The position numbers and the translations under genes were made by a program. A stretch of 37,648 nt of DNA, from NCBI GenBank assembly GCA_019746095.1, contig JAIESL010000084.1, forward strand, positions 1-37,648, given 5' to 3'. Numbering within the stretch: the stretch's first letter is position 1; each line of letters opens with the position of its first letter. Under the pieces are notes generated by a model, which ran no database searches, had not been told where the DNA came from, and saw nothing but the letters and a program-made list of their open reading frames with translations. The stretch is from Caulobacteraceae bacterium. Lineage in GTDB: Bacteria; Pseudomonadota; Alphaproteobacteria; Caulobacterales; Caulobacteraceae. Below are positions 1 through 8,940 of the stretch, one piece after another.

Positions 1-4
1 ACTG

Positions 5-40
5 GGCCGGCGGGGGCATCACCCCCGCCGGCCTTTTGTT
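5..40 (+). terminator. Rho-independent terminator of a gene left of the window
   Basis: A perfect 12-bp GC stem (positions 5-16 with 22-33) closes a 5-nt CATCA loop and is followed by TTTTGTT. The T tract lies only on the plus-strand side, so it ends a plus-strand gene outside the window. It also faces the end of the minus-strand symporter gene at 104. Confidence 0.85.
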
Positions 41-103
41 GCGCGAGATCACGAAATCAAAGGACTGCTTCCCACCCATAGCGGACTCTCGCAGGGTCTG
101 CTT

Positions 104-1405
104 TCACCCCTGGACCCCCGACGCCGCCTCTGCCTCTCCGTCTGCATCCCGCCCCTCGACGATCCGGGCGACGGCCAGGTCGGCGGTGACATTGCCGATG
201 GTGCGGAAGATGTCGGGCACCACCTCGACCGCCAGCAGCAGGGGCAGGACCTCGAGCGGCAGGCCCATGGCCAGGGCGATGGGGGCGATGGAGGCGAAGA
301 AGGACACCTGACCCGGCAGGCCGACGGTGCCGACGCTGATGGCCAGGGCCGTGACCGCGCCGGCGATCAGCACGCCGGGCGTCAGGGGGATGCCGTAAAG
401 GTGGGCGACATAGATGCAGACGGCCAGGTTGGCGACCGTCGAGGTGATGCGGAACACCGCCACCGCCAGCGGCAGGACCAGGCCCGCGGTCGCCGGCGAG
501 ACGCCCAGCCGGTCGATCGCCCGCTCGACCATGACCGGCAGACAGGCCAGGGAGGACTGGGTCGAGATGGCCACCACCTGGGCCGGGGCCACGGCGACGG
601 CGAACCGGCCGAGGGACAGCCGGCCGAAGGCGAGGGCGACGACATAGGTCAGCAGGATCAGGCCGATCAGGCTGAGGCAGACCAGGGCGATATAGTGCCC
701 CAGCACCCCCGCCGCCCCGAGCCCGGTGTGCAGTCCGACCCCGAGGGACAGGGCAAAGACGCCGATCGGCGCGGCCCTCAGCACCCAGTGGACGATGACG
801 ATCATGGTCTCGGCCACGGCCTCGAAAAAGACCGTCAGGGGCTGGCGCAGCCGGTCCGGCAGGCGGGTGGTGGCAAAGCCGAAGATGATGGCGAAGACCA
901 CGACCCCGAGAATGGCACCCTCGGCCGCGGCGGCGATGGGGTTGGGCGGCACCAGGGCGGTCAGAAAGCCGCCCAGACCGCCGCCGCCGACATTCTCCCG
1001 CACCACTTCGTCGCCCGAGGTTCCGGCCAGCAGCAGACGCGCGCCCTCGGGGTCGATGGGCCACAGGGCATGCAGCCCCTCGGACGCGGCGATGCCATAG
1101 ACCGTCGCCCCGACCAGCAGCAGGGAAAAGAGCACCACCGCCTTCAGCGCCAGCCGCCCGGTCGCGGCCGCATCGGCGATGGAGGCGATGCCGGTCACCA
1201 GCAGGGCGAAGACCAGCGGGATGATGGTCATGCGCAGGGCGTTGAGCCACAGCTGGCCCAGCCCCTCGATCAGGGCGACCGTGCCGGTCCCCCCGGGAAT
1301 GCCGTACGTCTGCGCCGCCGCGCCGGCGGCCAGGCCGAGGGCCAGGGCCAGCAGGACGCGGATGCTGAGCGAGGAGAACAGGGCGGCGGTGCGGGACTGG
1401 GTCAT
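104..1405 (-). CDS. Dicarboxylate/amino acid:cation symporter (DAACS family), variant
   Basis: A 433-residue inner-membrane protein with about eight hydrophobic segments, the normal length for DAACS carriers (GltP/DctA/TcyP), which import acidic amino acids, C4-dicarboxylates or cystine with Na+ or H+. Seen: a serine-rich hairpin STQSS (281-285), the NPI...A segment (155-160) and the TM8 signature D398-x2-RT-x2-NV-x2-D409. The usual TM7 motif NMDGT is absent; the equivalent stretch reads FRITST (318-323), so the substrate is probably not plain glutamate or aspartate. The start ATG lies 9 bp after the mnmH stop, so the gene is very likely the third gene of a selD-mnmH operon. That context suggests, but does not prove, import of a sulfur or selenium compound. 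Confidence 0.85.
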   Translation of the reverse strand: MTQSRTAALFSSLSIRVLLALALGLAAGAAAQTYGIPGGTGTVALIEGLGQLWLNALRMTIIPLVFALLVTGIASIADAAATGRLALKAVVLFSLLLVGATVYGIAASEGLHALWPIDPEGARLLLAGTSGDEVVRENVGGGGLGGFLTALVPPNPIAAAAEGAILGVVVFAIIFGFATTRLPDRLRQPLTVFFEAVAETMIVIVHWVLRAAPIGVFALSLGVGLHTGLGAAGVLGHYIALVCLSLIGLILLTYVVALAFGRLSLGRFAVAVAPAQVVAISTQSSLACLPVMVERAIDRLGVSPATAGLVLPLAVAVFRITSTVANLAVCIYVAHLYGIPLTPGVLIAGAVTALAISVGTVGLPGQVSFFASIAPIALAMGLPLEVLPLLLAVEVVPDIFRTIGNVTADLAVARIVEGRDADGEAEAASGVQG

Positions 1406-1414
1406 CCGGCGAAG

Positions 1415-2479
1415 CTAGGCCGGGTCGCGCGCCCGGTCGAGGCCCGCCGCGAGGCCTTGCGCCGCGATCGCCAGTGCGGCCGGTGACAGATCCTCCAGCA
1501 CCAGCCGGTCCAGCACCGGCCGGCCCCGGTCGGCACCGGTGCGCCGATAGGCCGGGTCGTAGTGGACCTCGATCAACTGCCGGGCCAGATCCCTGAGCGC
1601 GCCGCGCGCCGCCATCGCCCGCCATTCGGCGATCATCGCCCTGGCATGGTGTCGCGGCAGTCGGCTGAGGGCCACATCCAGCGCTGCCGGGTCGGCGGCG
1701 ATATCGGCATAGGTCGCGACCGTATGGGCGACCCGGGCCTCGACCGGGGCGACGATCTCGATGACCGGGGCGGCGGCCATGGCGGCCCACAGTGACGGCG
1801 GCACCAGCCGCGCGCCGATCTTGCTGCTCTCGGCCTCGACCACCACCGGCCGGGCCGGATCGAGCCGCGACAGGGCATCGTGCAGCCGGCTCTCGAACGC
1901 CTTCTGCGAGGGCTGGCCGCCCGGCATGGCCCCGAACAGCGAGCCCCGGTGCGCCGCCAGGGCCTCGAGGTCGAGGGTCTGCACACCCTGGCCCGCAAGC
2001 GCCTCCAGCAGCGCCGTCTTGCCCGAGCCCGTCGGCCCGTCCAGCAGGGTCAGCCGGTGCGGCAGCGGCGTCTCATAAACCCCCGCCGTGACCTGTCGCC
2101 GCCAGGTCTGGTAGCCGCCGTCCAGCACCGTCACGGGCCAGCCGATCTGGTCCATCACCGTGACCATGGCCCCCGACCTCTGGCCGCCCCGCCAGCAATG
2201 GACCAGCGGCTTGAACCCCCCGCCGCGGTCGGCCAGCGCCCCCTCCAGATGGGCCGCGATATTGCGCGCCACCATGACGGCGCCGCTGCGACGGGCGCGG
2301 AATTTGGAGCCCTGGACATATTCGGTCCCGACCGCCGCGCGCTGGGCGTCGTCGAGGACCGGCAGGTTGATGGCACCGGGGATGTGGTCGAGCGCGAACT
2401 CTCCCGGGCTGCGCACATCGATGATGGCGTCAAAGCCGTCGCGGGCAGCCGGCGACAGGTCGGTGGTGTGGCGGATCAT
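1415..2479 (-). CDS. mnmH: tRNA 2-selenouridine synthase
   Basis: MnmH (SelU, YbbB) converts 2-thiouridine at wobble position 34 of certain tRNAs to 2-selenouridine, using selenophosphate and a geranylated intermediate. The 354-residue protein has the expected two domains. A rhodanese domain (about 10-130) carries the catalytic cysteine in CWRGGQRSG (Cys95). A P-loop domain follows with GPTGSGKT (148-155). The length fits the family. Its ATG overlaps the selD stop by 4 bp (ATGA), so it is translated together with the gene that makes its selenium donor. Confidence 0.95.
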   Translation of the reverse strand: MIRHTTDLSPAARDGFDAIIDVRSPGEFALDHIPGAINLPVLDDAQRAAVGTEYVQGSKFRARRSGAVMVARNIAAHLEGALADRGGGFKPLVHCWRGGQRSGAMVTVMDQIGWPVTVLDGGYQTWRRQVTAGVYETPLPHRLTLLDGPTGSGKTALLEALAGQGVQTLDLEALAAHRGSLFGAMPGGQPSQKAFESRLHDALSRLDPARPVVVEAESSKIGARLVPPSLWAAMAAAPVIEIVAPVEARVAHTVATYADIAADPAALDVALSRLPRHHARAMIAEWRAMAARGALRDLARQLIEVHYDPAYRRTGADRGRPVLDRLVLEDLSPAALAIAAQGLAAGLDRARDPA

Positions 2480-3522
2480 CCGGCGATGCGGACGCGCGGC
2501 GGGCCGTCGACGACCCGGCCGACGACGGCGGCCCGGGCAAAGCCCTCACTCTGCGCCAGGGCCAGCACCGCCTCCGCCTGATCGGCCGCGACGGCGATCA
2601 GCAGGCCGCCCGAGGTCTGGGGATCGGTCAGCAGGTCACGGCGCCAGTCCTCGAGTCCTGCCGGCAGGTCGACGCCCTCGCCATAGCTGGCCCAGTTGCG
2701 ACCCGAGGCACCGGTACGGACGCCGTCCAGGGCCAGGGCTTCGACCCCGTCCAGCAGGGGCGGGGCGGCGGTCAGCTCGACCGTCAGCCCGGCCCCGCGC
2801 GCCATCTCAAGCCCATGGCCCAGCAGGCCGAAGCCGGTGACGTCGGTCACGGCATGGACCCCTGCCCGCCCCGCCAGCCTGGCCCCGAGCGTGTTCAGCC
2901 GCGTGGTCGAGGCGATCAGGGCCGCATAGCCGTCCGCCCCCAGCCGCTCCTGTTTGAAGGCCGCGCTCAGCACGCCGACGCCCAGCGCCTTGGTCAGGAT
3001 CAGCACATCCCCTGCCCGCGCGCCGCGATTGGTCAGCACCTGGTCCGGATGGACCAGCCCCAGCGCCACGAGGCCATAGATCGGCTCGACGCTGTCGATC
3101 GAATGGCCGCCCGCGACCGGAATGCCCGCGGCCGCACAGACCGAGGCCCCGCCCTGCAGGATGCGGCCGATGGTGTCGGTGGACAGTACATTCACCGGCA
3201 TGCCGACCAAGGCCAGGGCGAAGATCGGCGTCGCCCCCATGGCATAGACATCGGACAGGGCATTGGTCGCGGCGATGCGGCCGAAGTCGAATGGATCGTC
3301 CACCACCGGCATGAAGAAGTCCGTGGTCGCCACCAGTGCCTGTTGATCGTTCAGCCGCCAGACCGCCGCATCGTCGCTGGTCTCGGTCCCGACCATCAGG
3401 TCTGCAAAGGGTCCGGCCAGCGGCATGCCCTTCAGAATGTCCCGCAGCACCGCCGGGGCCAGTTTGCAGCCGCAGCCGCCGCCGTGGGCGAGGGAGGTCA
3501 GACGGGGTTCGGGCGTGCTCAT
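2476..3522 (-). CDS. selD: Selenide, water dikinase (selenophosphate synthetase)
   Basis: SelD makes selenophosphate from selenide and ATP. The 348 residues start with the glycine-rich active-site segment GGGCGCK, placing Cys17 and Lys20 at the same numbers as in E. coli SelD. The catalytic position is cysteine, so no selenocysteine recoding is needed. Later motifs ([37 protein letters not shown]) are typical of the AIRS/PurM fold. It heads a minus-strand unit with mnmH and a symporter. No selA, selB or selC is visible in the window, so only the tRNA selenouridine use is supported here. Confidence 0.96.
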   Translation of the reverse strand: MSTPEPRLTSLAHGGGCGCKLAPAVLRDILKGMPLAGPFADLMVGTETSDDAAVWRLNDQQALVATTDFFMPVVDDPFDFGRIAATNALSDVYAMGATPIFALALVGMPVNVLSTDTIGRILQGGASVCAAAGIPVAGGHSIDSVEPIYGLVALGLVHPDQVLTNRGARAGDVLILTKALGVGVLSAAFKQERLGADGYAALIASTTRLNTLGARLAGRAGVHAVTDVTGFGLLGHGLEMARGAGLTVELTAAPPLLDGVEALALDGVRTGASGRNWASYGEGVDLPAGLEDWRRDLLTDPQTSGGLLIAVAADQAEAVLALAQSEGFARAAVVGRVVDGPPRVRIAG

Positions 3523-3530
3523 GGCATGGG

Positions 3531-3558
3531 CTTAGGGCCAAACCGCCGCCGAACTCAA
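3531..3558 (-). promoter_or_regulatory. selD: Possible selD promoter
   Basis: On the minus strand TTGAGT (3558-3553) is followed after 16 bp by CCTAAG (3536-3531), a partial fit to the alphaproteobacterial housekeeping promoter. Transcription would begin only a few bases before the selD ATG at 3522, giving a nearly leaderless message, and there is no clear Shine-Dalgarno sequence before that ATG. Weak. Confidence 0.25.
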
Positions 3559-3635
3559 CAGCCGGCCTGCGGCATGACCATTGCCAGCCCGCCGCCGTCG
3601 GACCAGTATTTCCGACTCAAACCGGGGGCGGAACA

Positions 3636-4958
3636 ATGCGACTTCTTCTTGCGACGACGGCGGTGCTGGCCCTGTTCACGGCCGGGGCGGTCCAGGCCCA
3701 GACCGGCGCGACCGAGGTCGAGCTGCGCCAGGCCATTGCGCGCGACTATGACGCCAACCTCGGAGCCCTGTTCGACGACTTCCACCGCAACCCGGAACTG
3801 CCGGGTATCGAAGTCCGCACCGCCGGCATCATGGCGGCCCAGCTGACGGCCCTGGGCTATGAGGTGACCACCGGCGTCGGCGGTACGGGCGTGGTCGCGG
3901 TCCTGCGCAACGGCGACGGCCCCACGGTCATGATCCGCGCCGACATGGACGGCCTGCCGCTGGCCGAGGATTCCGGCCTGGCCAATGCCTCGACCGCGCG
4001 TCAGGTCGACAGCGACGGGATCGAAAAGCCCGTCATGCATGCCTGCGGCCACGACGTGCACATCACCGCCCTGATCGGCACGGCGCGGCAGATGATGGCG
4101 CGGCGGCAGGACTGGTCCGGCACGCTCGTCCTGATCGCCCAGCCGGCCGAAGAGCGTCTCCTCGGGGCCCGGGCCATGGTCCAGGACGGCCTCTACACCC
4201 GCTTTCCCAAGCCCGACATCGCCCTGGCCTTCCATGTCTCTGCTGACCTGGCCAGCGGTCTGATCGAGCTGCCGCTCGGCATCGCCTATTCCAGCGCCGA
4301 CAGCGTCGATATCGCCGTCCACGGTGTCGGCACCCACGGTGCCTATCCACATCTCGGGGTCGATCCGATCGTCGTCGCCTCGGCCATCGTCATGAACCTG
4401 CAGACCCTGCCCAGCCGCAGCATCAATCCGCTGGAGGCCGCGATCGTCACCGTCGGGGCCTTCCACGGCGGCATCAAGCACAACATCATCTCCGACCGGG
4501 TCGACCTGCAGCTGACTGTGCGGGCTGACAATCCCGAGACCCGGCTGGCCCTGCTGGACGGCATCGACCGGGTGGTGCGCGGCACCGCCCTGGCGCTGGG
4601 CGTATCGGAGGACCGGCTGCCCACCGTGGTCCGCTCGCCGACCGAGACCACGCCCCCGACCATCAATGACGCTGCCACCGCCGCGCGCGTCCGGACCGCC
4701 ATCGGTGCCGCCATGGGTGCCGAACGTCTGGTGGACACGCCCCGCACCGGCATGGGGGCCGAGGACTTCGCCTGGTTCGTCACGCCCGAGACCGGGGTGA
4801 AGGGTGTCTATTTCAGCGTCGGCGGCACGCCCGCGGAAGACGTCGCCACGGCACCCGGCCACCACTCCCCCCTGTTCCGCATCGAGCCCCGGCCCTCGGT
4901 CACGACCGGCGTCGAGGCCATGGTTGTGGCGGCCCAGGCCCTGATGCCCAAGGGGTGA
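3636..4958 (+). CDS. Secreted M20D-family amidohydrolase
   Basis: A 440-residue metallo-amidohydrolase of the M20D group (hippurate hydrolase, IAA-amino acid hydrolase and related enzymes). An N-terminal signal peptide ending near AVQAQ (residues 18-22) sends it out of the cytoplasm. Metal-site motifs are present: RADMDGLPL (101-109), HACGHDVH (135-142, with the Cys137/His139 pair of this group), QPAEE (169-173) and a C-terminal APGHHSP. The ATG at 3636 was chosen because it begins the signal peptide and follows GGGGGCGG at a suitable distance; the reading frame stays open upstream but that part looks non-coding. Substrate unknown, probably an N-acyl amino acid or peptide. Confidence 0.9.
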   Translation: MRLLLATTAVLALFTAGAVQAQTGATEVELRQAIARDYDANLGALFDDFHRNPELPGIEVRTAGIMAAQLTALGYEVTTGVGGTGVVAVLRNGDGPTVMIRADMDGLPLAEDSGLANASTARQVDSDGIEKPVMHACGHDVHITALIGTARQMMARRQDWSGTLVLIAQPAEERLLGARAMVQDGLYTRFPKPDIALAFHVSADLASGLIELPLGIAYSSADSVDIAVHGVGTHGAYPHLGVDPIVVASAIVMNLQTLPSRSINPLEAAIVTVGAFHGGIKHNIISDRVDLQLTVRADNPETRLALLDGIDRVVRGTALALGVSEDRLPTVVRSPTETTPPTINDAATAARVRTAIGAAMGAERLVDTPRTGMGAEDFAWFVTPETGVKGVYFSVGGTPAEDVATAPGHHSPLFRIEPRPSVTTGVEAMVVAAQALMPKG

Positions 4959-5030
4959 GGCCCGTCTGAATCCGCTGGACCGACGCGGCGTCAACCGCCT
5001 TAACTGCGGCATCCAGAGCGGAGCCGCACC

Positions 5031-5696
5031 ATGATCACCGTCCACCACCTCAATGATTCCCGTTCGCAGCGGGTCCTGTGGCTGCTCGAGGAAATGGGCC
5101 TGCCCTATGAGGTGAAGCGGTACCAGCGCGACGCAAGGACCAGCCTGGCCCCGCCGGCGCTGAAGGCCATCCATCCGCTGGGCAAGTCGCCGGTGCTGGA
5201 TGACGGCGAGGCGAGGCTGGCCGAGACCGGGGCGATCATCGAATATCTGCTGGACACCTATCCGGCCGCCGGCCTGCGACCGGCGGCGGGCACAGCCGAG
5301 GCGCGGCGGCTGACCTACTGGCTGCACTATGCCGAGGGCTCGGCCATGACCCCCCTGCTGCTGAAGCTGATCTTCACCGCCATCCCCGGCCGCGTGCCCT
5401 TCCTCGCGCGCGGCGTGGCCAAGGGCATCAGCAAGGCCATGAACGCCAATATGATCGACCCCCAGATCACGGCCCACACCGGCTATTGGGAGGCCGAACT
5501 GGGCAAGTCCGAATGGTTCGCCGGCGACAGCTTCTCGGCCGCCGACATCATGATGAGCTTTCCGGTCGAGGCGGCGGGCAGCCGGATCGGCTACGGCCCC
5601 GACAAGCCGAAGCTGAAGGCCTTCCTGCAGAAGATCCATGCGCGCCCGGCCTATCAGCGGGCGCTGGAGCGGGGCGGCCCCTACAGCTACGCCTGA
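5031..5696 (+). CDS. Glutathione S-transferase family protein
   Basis: A 221-residue cytosolic GST. The N-terminal thioredoxin-like domain (1-80) contains SRSQRVLWLLEE, the cis-proline loop GKSPVLDDG and the glutathione-binding ETGAIIEYLLD. An all-helical C-terminal domain (95-215) follows, with the helix N-cap FSAADIMMS. Length and motifs are standard. It probably conjugates or reduces electrophiles with glutathione; the substrate cannot be read from sequence. It sits 72 bp after the amidohydrolase on the same strand and may share its transcript. Confidence 0.92.
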   Translation: MITVHHLNDSRSQRVLWLLEEMGLPYEVKRYQRDARTSLAPPALKAIHPLGKSPVLDDGEARLAETGAIIEYLLDTYPAAGLRPAAGTAEARRLTYWLHYAEGSAMTPLLLKLIFTAIPGRVPFLARGVAKGISKAMNANMIDPQITAHTGYWEAELGKSEWFAGDSFSAADIMMSFPVEAAGSRIGYGPDKPKLKAFLQKIHARPAYQRALERGGPYSYA

Positions 5697-5713
5697 TCCC
5701 GCAGGGGCCTCAT

Positions 5714-5744
5714 GGTTGCGGCCCGATGCGAGACGGCCGCAACC
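5714..5744 (+). terminator. Hairpin after the GST gene (possible terminator)
   Basis: A perfect 10-bp inverted repeat GGTTGCGGCC / GGCCGCAACC with an 11-nt loop lies 17 bp after the GST stop. There is no T tract, so it is either a Rho-type or attenuating hairpin or simply a stable 3' end. Confidence 0.4.
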
Positions 5745-5771
5745 CGCCGGCGAGCGGCGCGTTGTTGACCC

Positions 5772-5960
5772 ATGCCGTTGACAACCGCCCGGGTCATTGC
5801 CGTCCTCGTCGCCGCCGTCGCCTTTGTGCTGGCCTTCATTGCGGCGGGGATTTTCATCGTCTCCAGCCTGTTCATGGTGCTGGGACTGGCGGCCGTCGGA
5901 TGGCTGGCCTGGAGCCTGATCCGGCAGGTCAGGACGAGACGGCGAGGCCGCCCGGCATAA
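5772..5960 (+). CDS. Small two-helix membrane protein
   Basis: A 62-residue protein with two hydrophobic stretches (about 7-29 and 32-50) and a basic tail RTRRRGRPA, which by the positive-inside rule places the C-terminus in the cytoplasm. Codon third positions are strongly G/C, as in neighbouring real genes, although the ribosome binding site is weak. I do not recognise a family. It stands alone between the GST hairpin and greA. Confidence 0.55.
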   Translation: MPLTTARVIAVLVAAVAFVLAFIAAGIFIVSSLFMVLGLAAVGWLAWSLIRQVRTRRRGRPA

Positions 5961-5993
5961 CAGTCCGCACAGAACGCCGTTGCGTCATGCCTC

Positions 5994-6022
5994 TTGAACC
6001 TTGAGGCCTGAAGCCCTAATCT
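5994..6022 (+). promoter_or_regulatory. greA: Possible greA promoter
   Basis: TTGAAC (5994-5999), a 17-bp spacer and TAATCT (6017-6022) lie about 80 bp before the greA ATG in a relatively AT-rich gap. The fit to a housekeeping promoter is modest. Confidence 0.3.
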
Positions 6023-6100
6023 CTTTGGCCAGTCGCAAGCGCCCAGCGACCTGGTGTGTCTCCAAATCTTCAGTCGGGCGAAACAAGAAACTCACGACAT

Positions 6101-6574
6101 ATGGAAAAAGTGCCGATGACGGCCGAGGGCTACCGTGTCCTCGACGATCAGCTGAAGCAATTGAAGTCCGTGGAGCGGCCGAGCGTGATCTCGGCCATCT
6201 CGGAAGCGCGCGAGCATGGCGACCTGTCTGAGAACGCGGAATATCATGCCGCGAAGGAGCGTCAGGGCTGGATCGAGGGCCAGATCGCCGACATCGAGGA
6301 CAAGATCAGCCGCGCCCAGGTCATCGACGTCTCCAAACTGAGCGGCGACCAGGTCAAGTTCGGCGGCACGGTCACGGTCATCGACGAGGACACCGAGGAC
6401 GAGAGCCGCTACCAGATCGTCGGTGAGCATGAGGCCGATGTGAAGGCCGGCAAGATCTCCATCGCCTCGCCGATCGCCCGCGCCATGATTTCGAAATCGG
6501 TCGGCGACGTGGTCGAGGTCAACACCCCCGGCGGCGTCAAGGCCTATGAGATTCTCAAGGTCGAGTGGAAATAG
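6101..6574 (+). CDS. greA: Transcription elongation factor GreA
   Basis: GreA rescues backtracked RNA polymerase by stimulating cleavage of the transcript 3' end. The 157 residues match the family length. An N-terminal coiled coil carries the acidic tip region in [16 protein letters not shown], and the C-terminal FKBP-like domain ends [16 protein letters not shown]...YEILKVEW. The start was set at the ATG at 6101, giving the typical beginning [11 protein letters not shown]; a longer frame from 6056 has no family support. The last codons overlap the next gene by 10 bp. Confidence 0.96.
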   Translation: MEKVPMTAEGYRVLDDQLKQLKSVERPSVISAISEAREHGDLSENAEYHAAKERQGWIEGQIADIEDKISRAQVIDVSKLSGDQVKFGGTVTVIDEDTEDESRYQIVGEHEADVKAGKISIASPIARAMISKSVGDVVEVNTPGGVKAYEILKVEWK

Positions 6575-7563
6575 GGTCCGACCAGACCCCGCTCTCGATC
6601 TGGGTCGTCTCCGACGGCCGGACCGGCATGGAAAATCAGGCGCTGGGTCTGGCGGAAGCCGTCCAGCGCCTTTTTTCGTCCCGCATCGTCGTCAAGCGGA
6701 TCCGCTGGCGCAGGGCCTTTGACAAACTGCCGTCGGCGCTGAAGGCCCCGTGGATGCTGGACCCGTCGTCCGATGCGGTCGAACCCGCCGCCGGTGAGGC
6801 CTGGCCGGACGTCTGGATCGCCACCGGCCGCGCCACCCTGCCCCTGTCGGTGCAGGCCCGGGCGAGATCGGGCGGCAGGACCTTCGTGGTCCAGACCCAG
6901 GACCCCCGCTGGCGCAACGACGCCTATGACCTGGTGGTCGCTCCCGCCCATGATCGGGTGACCGGTGACCACGTCCTGTCGATCACCGGCTCGCCGCACC
7001 GGGTGACGGCAACCCGGCTGGCCGAGGGTGCCGCCGCCTTCGCCGATACGCTGGTGCCCCTGCCCCGGCCCCGCGTCGCCGCCCTGATCGGCGGACGGTC
7101 GCGCGCCTTCGACCTGACCGAACCCCATGCGGCGGCCCTGGCCGGGCGGATCGCGACCGCCGTGGAGGCCGCCGGCGGCTCCCTGATGCTGACCTTCTCG
7201 CGCCGCACGCCCGATGCGGCCCGGGCCGCCATGACCGCACGACTGGCCCACCTGCCCGGCCTGATCTGGGACGGCGAGGGGCCCAACCCCTATTTCGCCT
7301 TCCTGAAATTCGCCGACCACATCCTGGTGACCGAGGACAGCGCCAACATGGCTGCCGAGGCCGCCGCGACCGGAGCACCCGTCCACATCCTGCCGATGAT
7401 CCCGCTGAAGCCCGCGGACAAATTCGCCCGCCTGCATGCCGACCTGCGCGAACGCGGCGCGGCACGGCCGTTCGACGGCTCGCTGGACGCCTGGACCTAT
7501 GCGCCGCTGGCCGAGACGGACCGGGCGGCGCGCCTGCTGCTGGAGCGCCTGGGCAAGGCCTAG
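6565..7563 (+). CDS. Mitochondrial fission ELM1-like (DUF1022) protein
   Basis: A 332-residue cytosolic protein of the COG3660/DUF1022 family, the bacterial relatives of plant ELM1. Recognisable segments are [17 protein letters not shown] near the N-terminus, [27 protein letters not shown] and [20 protein letters not shown]. The fold resembles GT-B glycosyltransferases, so a nucleotide-sugar role in the envelope is possible but unproven. The likely GTG start at 6565 follows AAGG and lies inside the greA coding sequence, implying translational coupling. Its TAG stop interlocks with the stop of the convergent gene at 7560. Confidence 0.88.
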   Translation: MEIGSDQTPLSIWVVSDGRTGMENQALGLAEAVQRLFSSRIVVKRIRWRRAFDKLPSALKAPWMLDPSSDAVEPAAGEAWPDVWIATGRATLPLSVQARARSGGRTFVVQTQDPRWRNDAYDLVVAPAHDRVTGDHVLSITGSPHRVTATRLAEGAAAFADTLVPLPRPRVAALIGGRSRAFDLTEPHAAALAGRIATAVEAAGGSLMLTFSRRTPDAARAAMTARLAHLPGLIWDGEGPNPYFAFLKFADHILVTEDSANMAAEAAATGAPVHILPMIPLKPADKFARLHADLRERGAARPFDGSLDAWTYAPLAETDRAARLLLERLGKA

Positions 7564-7844
7564 TCGCCGCCCCCGCCGCCGCCATCCCCGCCACCGCCGT
7601 CAGATCCGCTGTCTGACCCGCCGTCCGTGTCCCGGTCGCGGCCTCCGCCGTCTGATGACGTGGAACCGCCGTCGGAGCCCGAGCGATCCCGCTTCCGGCC
7701 CTTGGGGCCGCCCCCGAAGAGAACGCCCAGGCCCAGGGCCAGGGCCACGCCGACGCCAAGGCCGAGTGCCAGATTGTCCAGCGAGATGCCGATGGCCGTG
7801 CCGACGGAAATACCGATCGACAACCCGAGCAAACGTCCAATCAT
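7560..7844 (-). CDS. Small membrane protein with Gly/Ser/Asp-rich tail
   Basis: 94 residues: a glycine-rich hydrophobic half (about 1-47, one long or two short membrane helices with glycine-zipper spacing), a short basic patch GRKRDR, then a low-complexity tail built almost only of Gly, Asp and Ser and ending in GGGGGGD. GGAG lies 7 bp before the ATG. Real by its ribosome site and codon use; family not recognised. It overlaps the ELM1-like gene tail to tail, sharing the bases CTAG. Confidence 0.65.
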   Translation of the reverse strand: MIGRLLGLSIGISVGTAIGISLDNLALGLGVGVALALGLGVLFGGGPKGRKRDRSGSDGGSTSSDGGGRDRDTDGGSDSGSDGGGGDGGGGGGD

Positions 7845-7920
7845 CCCGCGTCTCCGACAGAGCTGTGAATCCCGATGAACCTGCCATCGCGCCGGACAGA
7901 ATCAACGCCTAAATAGGGGC

Positions 7921-8928
7921 ATGAGCACCCCCAGAACTGTCCGCGTCGCCATCATCGGTTCCGGCCCCGCCGGCTGGACCGCCGCCATCTATGCCGCGCG
8001 CGCCCTGCTGAGCCCCGTCGTCATCGCCGGCCTCCAGCCCGGCGGCCAGCTGACCATCACCACCGATGTCGAAAACTATCCCGGCTTCGCCGACGTCATC
8101 CAGGGTCCCTGGCTGATGGAGCAGATGCGCGCCCAGGCCGAACACGTCGGCACCGAGGTGATCGAGGACATTGTGGTCAAGGCCGACCTGTCGCAGCGGC
8201 CCTTCCGCCTGACGCTGGACTCGGGGACCGAGATGCTGGCCGAGACCGTCATCATCTCCACCGGTGCCCAGGCCAAATGGCTGGGGATCGAGAGCGAGGC
8301 CAAATACCAGGGCTTCGGCGTCTCGGCCTGCGCCACCTGCGACGGCTTCTTCTATCGCGGCAAGGACGTCATCGTCGTCGGCGGCGGCAATACCGCGGTC
8401 GAGGAGGCGTTGTTCCTGACCAATTTCGCCTCGAAGGTCACCGTCGTCCACCGTCGTGACGAGTTCCGCGCCGAACGCATCCTGCAGGACCGGCTGTTCT
8501 CCAACCCCAAGGTGGAGGTGATCTGGAACAGCGCCATCGACGAGATCCTGGGCGAGACCAACAGCTTCGGCGGGGTCAATGTCACCGGGGCGCGGCTGAA
8601 GAACGTCCAGACCGGCGAGACCCACGAGATCACCGCCGACGGCGTCTTCATCGCCATCGGCCATGCCCCGTCATCGGAACTGTTCACCGGCCAGCTGGAG
8701 ACCAAGACCGGCGGCTATCTGGTGGTGAAGCCCGGCACGGCGGCCACCGCCATCGAGGGCGTCTGGGCTGCGGGTGACGTCACCGACGACATCTACCGCC
8801 AGGCCGTCACCGCCGCGGGCATGGGCTGTATGGCCGCGCTGGAGGCCGTCCGCTTCCTGGCCGAGCAGGACCACGCCCGGGCCAATCATCCGATCTCGCA
8901 CAATCAGGCGGAAAAGATCGGCGCCTGA
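7921..8928 (+). CDS. trxB: Thioredoxin-disulfide reductase
   Basis: TrxB passes electrons from NADPH through FAD to thioredoxin. The 335 residues carry the FAD motif GSGPAG (13-18), the redox pair CATC (Cys137/Cys140), the NADPH motif GGGNTA (154-159) and the C-terminal FAD segment GVWAAGDVTDD. Length and order are those of low-Mr bacterial TrxB. It reads towards the response regulator gene with a 12-bp gap. Confidence 0.96.
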   Translation: MSTPRTVRVAIIGSGPAGWTAAIYAARALLSPVVIAGLQPGGQLTITTDVENYPGFADVIQGPWLMEQMRAQAEHVGTEVIEDIVVKADLSQRPFRLTLDSGTEMLAETVIISTGAQAKWLGIESEAKYQGFGVSACATCDGFFYRGKDVIVVGGGNTAVEEALFLTNFASKVTVVHRRDEFRAERILQDRLFSNPKVEVIWNSAIDEILGETNSFGGVNVTGARLKNVQTGETHEITADGVFIAIGHAPSSELFTGQLETKTGGYLVVKPGTAATAIEGVWAAGDVTDDIYRQAVTAAGMGCMAALEAVRFLAEQDHARANHPISHNQAEKIGA

Positions 8929-8940
8929 CAGGACCGGACC

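Noticed and set aside
57..1790. Long minus-strand open frame across the symporter and mnmH genes
   Set aside because: Out of frame with two well-supported genes; Arg/Gly/Pro-rich product without family features.
3463..3480. Possible selenocysteine (UGA) in SelD
   Set aside because: The active-site codon encodes cysteine; there is no in-frame UGA or SECIS-like need.
3555..5639. 694-codon minus-strand open frame over the amidohydrolase and GST
   Set aside because: Antisense shadow; both plus-strand genes have clear motifs.
5739..5763. GCAAC-N16-CGTT before the small membrane protein gene
   Set aside because: Mismatch in the most conserved -35 position, only 8 bp from the ATG, and overlapping the GST hairpin; not credible as an EcfG promoter.
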